Of a DNA stretch of 64,000 bases, positions 25,201 through 37,200 are shown piece after piece. Positions within the stretch are counted from its first letter, which is position 1, and each line of letters opens with the position of its first letter. The position numbers and the translations under genes were made by a program. Below the pieces are notes generated by a model that made no database searches, was not told where the DNA came from, and saw nothing but the letters and a program-made list of their open reading frames with translations. Origin of the DNA: Sipunculus nudus (taxonomy: Eukaryota; Annelida; Sipuncula; Golfingiida; Sipunculidae); NCBI GenBank assembly GCA_026874595.1, contig CM049318.1, positions 48,648,456-48,712,455 on the forward strand, written 5' to 3'.

Positions 25201-28200
25201 GTCCTAACTTAGCATGCTGATAGTGTTTAAGGTGCAGATAATCATGCATGAGGAAGATTATTTCAATTTTGCCACCGGCACTTGCAGAATATAGGTTATT
25301 GTGACCTGATGTTGGGTTTGCTTGGAGATTTCACAAGGACATTGCCGGATTTTAAGCATGAAATTTTTTACTGTAAAAGTTACAGTTTGGGCCCTATTAA
25401 GGAATGACCAAACCACCAGACATACAATGGGCAAAAACCAATCACTATAGCTAAGATGACTTTCAGTCAGCAGGGCTAAAAACCAAGTTTGTTGCCACAG
25501 TATGTACCTTTGACCATGGTTTTCCACTCTGGCTTTGAAAAAATTAAATGTTTTTTTACGTTTGGACCATGGGTTATGGAAAAGCTTATTAATTTTTGGG
25601 TGGCCTGGATGTAGGCATAAAATGCCACAGGTATGTATTCTATACGTGCTTCTGGTTCTCAGAATGTGCTCTATCTATATTATTATTGTCACAGAACTCC
25701 TCTGTGGCAACGACTCAGAAATGCACATTTTTTATCTTGATCTGTCGGTAATTATTGTAAGTGTGCCCCAAGGGGGTCATCTTCCTTATTTCTCCATGAA
25801 TCAAAAGATATTTTGATTTAATTTTGGAATGGACTATCACAGTGTCATATTAATATTAAAACAGTTTTACAAGTCTGAATCATAATAAAATTCAATCTGT
25901 GGTATTTTGGATGAAACTAAAATGGTCTTCATGCAAAAAATAATGAATGGGTAGACTTGGTTTGTTGTTTCACCTAGTATGTATAACATATCAGCTCAAA
26001 GAATATAACATGGTTATAACATGGTTAAAATGCAAGGACTTCTTAATTCATCATCACCATATGCGTTTCCCGTTCAATGATAATGAATAGCTTGTCTACT
26101 TAAATATAACTATTCTTTAACACTAGTAACTTGCCAGCATTCTTAATGAGAAAGAGGAATCCTTCATTTAGTAACTGGGAGCAACTGGAAGAGAAACAGA
26201 AAGAAGAAAATTAAGTATTTATTCTTAATTTGCAGGTGATAACCAGACAAGGAACAGGACATGCATGGACCAAATCAGATGATGAACCATGCAGTCTCCA
26301 TCAATACCCCTTGTTGTCAAAAGACCAGAGTGGTAACAGATCCGAGTGGTAACAGATCTGAGTGGTAACAGATCAGGGTGGTAACAGACCAGACTTGTAA
26401 CAGATCAGAGTGGTAACAGACTAGAGTGGTAACAGACCAGAGTGGTAACAGACCAGACTGGTAACAGATCAGAGTGGTAACAGACTAGAGTGGTAACAGT
26501 CCATGAGTGGTAACACGCATGAATCTAAATATGAATGATTACACCAGCATAAATGGAACCTGTATCAGACCCAAGGACCAGTTCTTCAACAAAGATTTCT
26601 ACAGCTCTGTCACAGTAATATTATATGTATTATACCTGACGATAGCCATCTTGGCTATTTTCGGAAATACCTTGGTCATTGCTGCAGTGGCTCGGTTTCA
26701 CGTGCTAAAAACACCAACCTACTACTTCATTGCCAGCCTGGCTGTGAACGACTTGCTCCTGGGAGTGGTTGTTCTTGTTGATACTTTTCTCGTTCTGATT
26801 ATACCTTGTGGGACATTGTATGCCACTTGTATTGGGATGAACATACTTGAAAATATTGTCATAATGGTCGCTGTTTTGAACTTGACTGGAATAGCTTATG
26901 ACAGGTATCTGTCTATCGTGTCACCATTACATTATGCCCAAACGATGACAAACACCAGGGCAGCTTACTGCATAGCTTTTTCGTGGATTTACGGAACCTT
27001 CCTAGGGCTACTTCCTCTCATTCCTGGCATGAGAATCAAGAGGCAGGAATTCTCAGAATGCCTGATATATGAAGTGTTTCCTCCTGGCTACATATATTTC
27101 ATGATATATGGTCATTTCTACTTGTTTTTTCTTGTTATCTGCTGCTTTTATAGTCGCATCTTTATGATAGCTCGCAGACATTCCCTACAAATACAAAACT
27201 TGGAGCCTACTCAGCCTCAACCAAGCACACTTAATACAGGCACTAAACGTAAACGACCATCAGCTTTGCGCTTAAACCTTGGAACTGTGAAAACAATGGG
27301 TATAGTGATTGGTTCAATGTTTCTTTTTTGGAGTCCATTGTTCATCCTTCTCACATACGTAAATGCATGCAAGAAAAGGTGTCATGTGAATTTTAGTGTA
27401 TATGTACTGGTTTTTATATTATTCTACATTAATTCCTGTATGAATTTCTTCATTTATGCCTGGCGTAATCAAGAGATCCGAAGGGCTTTTAAACGCCTGC
27501 TTTGTTGTAAAGGCTCTGGATCAGACGACCTGAATGTGACACTTCACCTGACAGAACAGGCAAGCAGTGGTAGGAGAAGTGACCAATCTTTACAAAACCA
27601 GTTAAGAAACAAAGAAAGTGACCAGTCTATGCCAGATAAGACAAGAAGTAAAAGTTATCAATCTACTTCAGAAAAGATGTCCAATTTAAGAACTGACCAG
27701 TCTACATCCGTCACAGAAGCAATGAAATCATTCCAGAATGACAATGGTCTAAACAGAGGCAAAAGAATATCGAAAAGTGGCAATAGGCTTGAGGACAGAA
27801 ATGAATTGGAGCCTCAGGATCCACCTTGTGGTGGATATCAGAACTATCAGATGAAAATTAAGCAGGCAGAAGAAAACTCAGAAACTCCACGGCCAGTGCT
27901 GTGTTCACAAGAGTGCAAAAAATTACCAAACAAACAAAAAAGCATAAGTTTCTGTGACGAAATCTACTTTATTGGTGAGAGAACAGTCTCTGCTAAAAGA
28001 AGAGCAACGACAGGAGATATCTCAGTGTCCAGTTTACGTGATGGCTGTGAGCACTTAAAAGATGAAGACTATGAGAGACCGACAAGTCACAGGAATGACC
28101 TCCATACACTGAATGACAAGGACAGTTGGGTTATAAACCAGGCTGCAACCAAGCACATCCATAAATCAAAAACATTATCTTTGTTTCATACTAAGGAATG

Positions 28201-31200
28201 GGTTTTATGTGAAAAATTAAGAATTCCTGGAGAGGCAATGTACAACACACATTGTGAGACTGATACTTCAAGTCGTTCAAGAGAACACAGTTGTGAAGCC
28301 AAGTCAAATCAGGGTTACACTGATAAAAACAATCCAAACGGGACAGGCCTACTACAGGTCATATCAGGTCAGGTCAGTAAATGTCAGGTCACCAAAGGTC
28401 ATGTCAGTAAAGGTCAGGTCACCAAAGGTCAGTTCAGTAAAGGTACAGACAACTTTGCTTTTGTGGATGATGCAGGCGCAGATATGAGTGACTCCATGTC
28501 CAGGAAATAATAAGGAAACTACAGTGGGCCCTGTCTTGGGCAACCTCCTGTTAACAACCACTTTTCCCCAGCACAGATAGTTTTCTAGTTAAAATGTACC
28601 TTGACTAAGGGACCACCTGCGTAATGCAACCAGCATTTTGTAAAACCAATTTAAAAACTAATTGGGAGATGACTGCTGTCTTGGGTCCTATTACATGCTC
28701 CTTAGATTTGAGACCACCTGCAATTAACAGCCGTTTTTTCTTAGGCAGAAGGATTGTTGCATAAAGCAGTATCTGCTGTATAGTGAATCTGCATAGTCAA
28801 AGCTTGAGCTAGGGATACTGTGTTCTTGTATCCCAGGACTGCCTATTTTGCTCCTCTAAAGGTTGACAAGTTTAACAACATGATCAGAGCGGCAAAAAAA
28901 GTCAAAGAATAAAAGACGAACACATATAGCTAGCCACTTACATGTACTTTGCATTTGTTAAGTTCCTTCCAACATTTCAAATGTGTGACAAAAATTCTGC
29001 AAACATCTTAGTATAACTGTACTGATAAATATCAAGGCATATTCACTGAATATTTTTTGCATTGAAGGGTCCTTAGTTATTATTTTCTCCTTTGTGTATT
29101 TTTCTTATGATATTATAATTAGACATTGTATAATGATCTTTGTGTGTAAAAATTAAAGTCTATTGGGCTTTTACAACCCAGCCTATACTGGCTCATCAGG
29201 CTGGAGCTAGTTCCATTTTCTGTAGCATGAGGTGACTTAGGGAGTTAAACTCCTCCTGGATTGGATGCTAGTCCATCACAGGTTACCCTCCTGAGTTTAC
29301 TGGTACCAATTTCTACTGCTGGGTAGACAGAGGCACACTTTCAGTTGGGACCTTGCCAAAGGGTCTTGGCACAGTAGGGTTCTGACCAGAATTTGAACTC
29401 ACGACCTCACGATCATGAGCCCGGCACCTTAACCTTGACACCACTGCCCAAACTGATCTCTGTGTGTATTTGACCGTTAATTGTCTTCTTTAAGTCTGGT
29501 GGTGTCAGGGAATATTATTGTGATGTGAGGGAGGTATTTCTTGTTTATGTCAAACTGAGATTAAATTGTACAAGAATCACAAGGTTGTATATTGATACTT
29601 CTTAAACATTATGACTATACTGTTAAGTTGAAATCCAGGTGATATAAAAGTTACAAGATTTACATTAAAAATTTAATTTGATAGTTTATGCAAACAGGTA
29701 AAGCAGTAACCCTGAAATAATTAAAACCTGTGTTGCTGAAGTAAATGATAATCAAATATTTTGAATTACATGCTGATATTTTGGAGATATTTCTTCCTGA
29801 AATTTGTGTGTTTTTTTTTAATTTACTCAGGTTCAATTTTTACAATCTCATGATGCTACTATGAGTTATAACAGAAATAAACTAGAATATCAGCAAAAGC
29901 TGACAAAGCCCTTAGCAAAAAGAACTGTGTTTATATTTAAGGGTGGTAACAGTAACAAGTATAAAATATTTGTTCTCACATGGATGTATATCTGTACATA
30001 TGTCTCTTGTTCAAGTAATAAATTTTTTAATTGGAGAGGTATGTTGTACCTTTGCAAGACTGGAACCCCCAAACCCCTGCAGCACTTAGAGATCATCAAG
30101 CTAAATGAATGCAGCACTTAGAGATTATCAAGGCAAATGACCATACCATGTTTTATAACAATCCAGCCAGTGCATGGTTCCTGAGAAATAAGCTCCCAAG
30201 TTTTTTTTCCTATAATATGCTCTGTGTCCTTGAAAAGTAAGTCAAGGTAAACCCATCTTCAACCTGTTTTGAATACTTTTGGAGATATCCTGCTCACAAG
30301 GCCAAATTTGAAAAATCTGATATAAAATTGTTTAAAAAATTAGAAATTGTAGGTTGTGCCCCCAGACTTGTGTAGCAGTTACAGACCATCAGTGCCAATC
30401 ATCATAACAAGTTTTATAACAATCCACCCAGTGGTTCCTGAGAAAAGAAGCTTTTAAGTTTTTCTATAATTGCCTCTAAAACTTAACAATATGTCAAGGT
30501 CACCAATATTGGAACTTGACCAAAATTTGTTAATATACTGCACAAAAGTAATTAAATCTCTATGTTGAATCCTTTAAGAGATATCCTGCTAACAAGGGAA
30601 AAAGATAACTGACGCCTGATGGACAGCCAGATGGCTTGGATGACAACAATAGCCTTTTAGCCTCTAAGGCTGAGGGCTAAAAATGAAAACAAATATATCC
30701 TGACTAGCATTCTGTGTTTCCCATTATTTTTTTACTAGCATTCTGTGTTTCCCAATTTTCTCCTAACTAGCACAGTGGTTCCAACTTTTCTCCTTACTAG
30801 CACTCCGTGTTTCCCACTTTTCTCCTTACTAGCACTCTGTGTTTCCCACTTTTCCCCTTACTAGCACTGTTATTTTACTTTTCTCCTTACTATCATTATA
30901 TTTTCCACTTTTCTCCTTACTAACACATGGTTGTTAACATTAAACTTCTTTTATTGACAGTTACTTTATGGAGGAGACAGACCAACTGCTCTGGAATCTC
31001 CTCAGACTTGATACTCCTACTGATCAAACAGACTATTCATGCAGTTAGTAGGAAAGGTGATTTGATGAATGCAGTGTTTTCACTCTGGCTTTTATATTAA
31101 ATAATTAAGAAACCTTGGACAATTATCAGGTCTTCTAAAAAGTAAATAATAAGTGTAAACTAATGCCAAAATGAGCAATGGTTTCTCATAAATGTACAGC

Positions 31201-34200
31201 TGTTCACATAGATTTCTCCAGGACCTCTCTGAATAGGTCTAACATTTATTAGTTATGTTTGTCTATGGATGAACAAGCACTACAGCTCTGTAAAGTGGCA
31301 GCTCTAATAGTCCTACCAGGCAATAATATTTGACCATATTCATGATCAGGGTGATATAATAATCATAACCATCATTACCAACAGATCTTCCTGGTGCTTG
31401 GCCATTGCTGAAGGATCAAAGACCTCCCTGCTTCATACTTGGACTCACTGGAGGTGAGGGATGCTTAAAATGTCATGCTGATAGTTGTTCGTGACTCAAA
31501 GAGCCAAAGAGAAGAGAGACCATAATATTTTACCATACTCGTATGATGAAGTGAAGCGTGCCATTGCCCTGCTAAACAAATATCTGAGCTCTTGCACCTA
31601 TTTCACACATGCAGGGATGCTGGTCAGTTCCTGAGGGGACTATGAGATGCCAACATCATTACTCTGTATAACTAAGGGCCCATGGGTCTGAACGCTCAGG
31701 TGAATTTGTCTATAAGGATATTTTGACAGAAATTTTTCAAAATGCTGCCTTTCTGTTTCACTCAAAAACAGATCTACTAGCACTATGCTCAGCCTTTGCA
31801 ACTGCATGTGAGGAATTTGTTCTGAGAATCAGCATCAGGAGGACAATGGTCCTATATAGCTAGCTCAATCAACCTCACTGTCACCGGTCATCAAGATAAA
31901 CAACAACACTCTGGCACTGGTAAATAAGTTCACATATATGTTTAGGCTCTACTGTAAACAACACCAAATGCATGGAAGATGAGATGAACATTAGTATCAG
32001 TGAGGCCTCCACCATCTTTAGCAGATTGAGCAAGCAGGTCTGGAACAACAAGCACCTTTCTCTGCTGCTGAAAGTCAGGGTTTACCATGCTTGTCCTAAG
32101 CACTCTCCCGTATGCAAGTGAGACATGGCCAAGTTACCGGAAACAGGAACACAGGTTAAACTCCTTCCACTTTCGCTGCCTTCACCGACACATGGGTGGA
32201 AACTTGAAAGATCACGTCCAAATTCAGTCGTGCTAGAGAAAATACCCTCCTCTGATTTATATACTGCTACGCTCTGGCTGCCTCTGCTGGGTTGGACATG
32301 TATATCAGATGAATGACTACCGCCTACCAAAAGCAATCCTCTATGGAGAACTGGCTAACGCTTCAAGGCCAAGAGGTAGGCCCCACCTAAGGTACAAATA
32401 TGTCCTGAAACGTGATATGGCTGCATTCCAAATTGACACAAACAACTGGGAGAATATCTCCACCAACAGGTCTTCCCGGCGCTTGGCCATCCCTGAAGGA
32501 CCAAAGACCTCCCAGGCTTCATACCTGGACTCAATGGAGGAGAGACACTTGAAATGTCATGCTGATCGTCCCTAAAGTGACGCAAAGACACATAGAGATG
32601 TGAGAAAATAAGATTTGACCATACTCAGTGATATAATAATCATTACTTACCACATATAGTCATCTGCAGTACCTCTGGCCACGAGGTAGTGGACATTGAC
32701 ACAGTCCTGCTGACCAATACGATGGGCTCGATCCTCAGCTTGTACCAACACCTGTAAAATATCACTGTTATCAAGTAACTAATTTAGAAACGACAGAATC
32801 TCTGTAATATTAATAAAACAAGAGCACAGCAAAGGTGCATTTAATTAGCCAGTTGTATATATTGTGACCACTAAACTCATTCAATAGGCATGAATTTTGC
32901 AAGAATTTAAAGCAGGGGAGGTTAACATTTATAATGAGTTTCATCAAAATGCATCAAAGCCCTGATAATTCATCATAGGGACACTTAAAGTTAACAGCCT
33001 GTAAGACAGATGGACAGACCCTGGGGTATACCATAATAAATCCTGTATAAAAATATCAATGTACAGTCAGTTGCAATATTTCCAATGTATCCTGATAGCA
33101 AAAGGATAAAGAGACTGAATGCTATTTGATCACTGGAGGAAGAATGTGGTAATATACAAACTCCAGGATTCCAGAAGAGCTCAGCAAACACGACCATGGC
33201 TGCAGCTGTCAGGTTCAGTCCCGCATTGGCCGCCGTGATTGACAGGATGGCCACCCGCACATCATCATTAGTTTGGAATTTCCCAACAAGGTGGTTTCTC
33301 TGCTCTGGTGCTGTCCTCCCATCAATACGGATATATTTACACTTCTGCAAGCACAAATATGTTCTCAGTGGTTAGAAACAACAGATTTGTCAAAACTAGG
33401 GACCCATGAGTCTCGACTCTCAGCTGAATTTGTCTATAAGGATATGTTTATGAGCTTTTTCAAAATATGGACCCAGTGATAAGTTTGAAGCCAACCTGTC
33501 TTCCTAAACTGGAGTTATCATCCATAAACTAATTTGGGAATGAATGGGCCCTGTGACCTTGACTTGACCAAGTGACACAAAAATCAAAAGGTAACTTCCC
33601 CATTTGGCAGGTGCACCATAAAAAGTTTGGCAAAAAATGCATCCACAATCTTTTCAAGATGTGAATCTGTGACCTTGACCTCATGACCTCCTAATCAAAA
33701 GGGTTCTTACATTATTTGTGGGTCATATATAAGTCAACATGGAAACCAACGTGTCAACCAAAACTGGAGTTATCATCTGGAAACAAATACGCAGACAGAT
33801 GGAACATGTGACCTTGACCTTGAGACCCAAAAATCAATCTGTTTCTTCCTCTTTTGGTAGGTCAGATATAAGGGCAAGATGAAAGGTTTAGGATGAAAAG
33901 TTTGGCTTAAAATGCATCCACATTCTTTCTAAATATACACCTGTGACCTTGACCTTTGACCCCATGAACCCAAAATCTAAAGAGTTCTTATATTAGAGGT
34001 GGGCCATATATAAGTCAAGTTTGAAATCCATATGTCAATCCAAACTGAAGTTATCATAAGGAAACAAATTTGACAGACATACAGAAAGACGAACAGACAA
34101 ACAGATGGACAGGGTGATCAATATAGGGCTTCAACCCTAACATACCCACTAGGTTTCAAGACACAGATGAAACCACAGTTGATAATCTGATAGTATCAAT

Positions 34201-37200
34201 ATAATTTGGCAAAATTAAAGAAAATTGCATCAAAAATAAAAAAAAATACAGGTGGAGCCACCAGTCTTCAGGAACTGAAGAAACCAATCATAATCAATAA
34301 ACACACTGGGTTTCAGGGTATTAGATAGAAAAACTACTTTCAGTCAGTTGAGCTAAAAAACCCATTCAATCATCCAATATAAAAAAATTATATTTCTTAC
34401 ATATTACAAATTTTCATGATAAACTATTACAAATACAACAGGTTTCAGGCAACTAGGTGAAACCACAGCTGAGAAATTGAAACTGACACCAATGATGTAA
34501 TTGGGCAGTCTCAAAAACAGAGGAAAAATGCATGAAAAAAATAGTATAAGATTACAGGTGGCCCCGAATCTTCAGGAATAGATAAAACTTTTCATGATCA
34601 ATATACATGCAAGGTTTAAGAACACTAGGTGAAACCACAGCTGAGAAACTAATACAATTGCTGTCACTGATGGTCTTGAAAATCAATAAGCACAGCAAAA
34701 TCATAACAATCTATGCACTGAGTATTAGGAATCTTGAGCTTTGTATCAAATCTTTAATTATTCAAAGGTGTACAAACAAACCCCATAATTCAGAGAATGT
34801 ATAAGTTGCAATGACCTAATTTCAGAGACCTAAATTTTTTAAGGACCTCCTTTGATATTTAGCTAGAAGTTTCTTGGTTAATGGTTACCACTTGAGCCAC
34901 AATAAGGGACTGCCATATGGAAAGACGATGGACAGAGGGTGACTGCCATAGCTCAGCTAAAAATTAGGTAAAAAAGGCAGCATTTGCATGAATTTGATGT
35001 GAAACGTTACCTTGGAAACAGCTTTCTCCAGGGCATCCATGACATCACTGTGATGAGCGAACACCAAAAATTTCCGATCTGCCTCGACCAAGTCCTCCAC
35101 ATATTCCCTGTATAAGCATCAATATCAAAGTCAGTCAACATAGCTGGTTGCAGAAGGTTATGGTTTCAACAATTTTTGTCAGTCTGCATTTCTTCCTGTT
35201 TGTCTGTATGTTTTGCTTGTCTGTGAATGATATTCCTAAACAAGGGCCCACAGGCCTTTGAAGGACCCAGACATATAGTTCCTTGCCAGGTGTTAAGAAT
35301 TAGATAACAAATTCCCAAATCCTTATCAAGAACCTCTTTTAATTAAACTAGAATACAGATAGTCGACAAGCAACTATGTGTATCCACCAAAATCAGAGTG
35401 GGAAGGGTGAAGTGAGGCATGGATTGAGTGGCAAGGGGAAATAGAGTGAGGTGTGTTACATATTAGCATGGATGACTGCAGCCAAAATGTATATGTATGT
35501 TGCGCCACCTACCACAAAATCCAGAAAGCTGTCCAAGTAGTAATATATGCAAAATTTTAGGCAGATAAGTCAAACCATTACTTGTATATAAGTGATTTTA
35601 TCCCACAACAGACAATCAGAAGGACACTGAGCAAAAATGGTGGCCGTTGGCACCACAAATTTTGTGTATGATCAATGGCTATGTGAGATCTATACAAATG
35701 ATCTTGGATGTCTGCAGCATTAACCTGAATATAGGTGGCGCCACCTGTCATATAATCAAGCAAGCTGGCCAGGATGTATACACATGCAAAATTTCAGGTG
35801 GATAAGTCCAACCAATGCGGAGATACAAGTGATTTTATCCCAAGGCAGATGAACAGATTAACGCTGTGCAAAAATGGTTGCAGGTGGCACCACCATTTCT
35901 AATGTTATAAAGCTATCCAAGGGCTACACTTGTGCGAAATTTAGCCTGATCAGTCAAACGGTTCCCGAGAAATGTGGGTTTATGTGTGGAAACAGATGCA
36001 CAAATGGATGCTGGGCAGAGAGGAAAGGTCAAACAAAAATGAGGGCGCAGCAGTTCACATGTGACCCAATCATAATTCCAAATTTAAAAAATTCAACCCA
36101 GTGGTTAAGGAGGAGTTCTCCGGAAACCTAAGCTGCGGTGGCGGCGGCGTCCGACTGAAAACATAGAATCCGTAAAACTCTGTTTTGGCAGATACAATTA
36201 CTGCATAACGCTTGGTGGGTTGGGTTTGCCGGGGGGGGGGGGGGGGGGGGGTTGATTTGGTTAGTGATATGAGAATAACTGTACACCTGTCACACCAGGG
36301 GATCTCCCCAAGTGACTGTAACAAATCAGAAACCTTGGCATAGCTGACTTCCAGTGACCTGGAGTGGGACCCTACATCTGTAATCTGTAATCAAAGCAAA
36401 TGACTACAATAGAGCCTCAAGAAAAATTAATAACTAGCCTCATTTTCAAGCTTTTATTTTTTCAAAATTTCAGATTTAAACAAATTAAATACTTATGTTC
36501 ACATGCGTGAAAATAAAATAAATGGTACTAACAGGAACAAGGGACCTATGGGTCACGACGCTCAGCTGTTATATATGATAAAAAAATATTTTTTAGAAAT
36601 GAGGCACCTGCTGGTTTTGTGTGGTAATAAATATAAGCTGTATTATGAGTTGTGGGTGTTTAGCTTATGTATGATTTTGATAGTATCTTTGGAGACAGGG
36701 AAGAGGATTGATTTCATTTATTTTATTAACAAATGGAGTGCTATTGTCACACAGATTTTGACTTGGCCAAATAACTTATAAGCAGAACATATAATATAAG
36801 AGTTTAACTATTTATTAAAAAAATTACAAATATTGTCCCAAATATAATTTTTATTAAAAATAATAAGAGAATCATATGATTTTTTAAAATGAAATATAAC
36901 TGATATGATTATTAAAATAATATTAAAGAATATATTCATGAATGCATTCATGAATACATTTTGAAAGTATTTGCACAAGTATTCATATACTTTTATTTTT
37001 ACCTGAATTCTCATTCATTATGCAAGAAATTTTATAATGGAGTACATAATCATATTCGTATTTAAATACAATTACAAAGTATTTGTCTGGTATTTATTCA
37101 GTTTTCACCAAACAATGATTTTGAGAATCCAGAATATACAAAATTCACACATTTAAATAATGATCATAAGTACCTGGTTTTATGGCTTTTATTTATATTA

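Larger units (their letters stand above)
20083..32650. other. SMARCAL1 intron 12, host of the nested GPCR gene
   Basis: A 12,568-bp intron on the minus strand. Besides the plus-strand GPCR (26519-28510) it holds an hAT-like fragment, a foldback element, a family A fragment, a minisatellite, a SINE, a small tandem element and LINE pieces. The stretches 21030-23510 and 23715-25260 are AT-rich and largely unique. The two minus-strand frames in them (22650-22844 and 23947-24129) are discussed under findings. Confidence 0.8.

Noticed and set aside
26507-26518. GTG start four codons upstream of the GPCR ATG
   Set aside because: Those codons belong to the minisatellite, and ATG 26519 is the first standard start.
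28360-28446. AGGTCA repeats in the GPCR tail as nuclear-receptor sites
   Set aside because: They lie in a coding exon as a simple 15-bp repeat, spacing is not a standard direct-repeat type throughout, and the protein repeat explains them.
32125-32575. Intact reverse transcriptase gene
   Set aside because: LINE C-terminal motifs are recognisable but spread over frames with several stops, so it was called a pseudogene.
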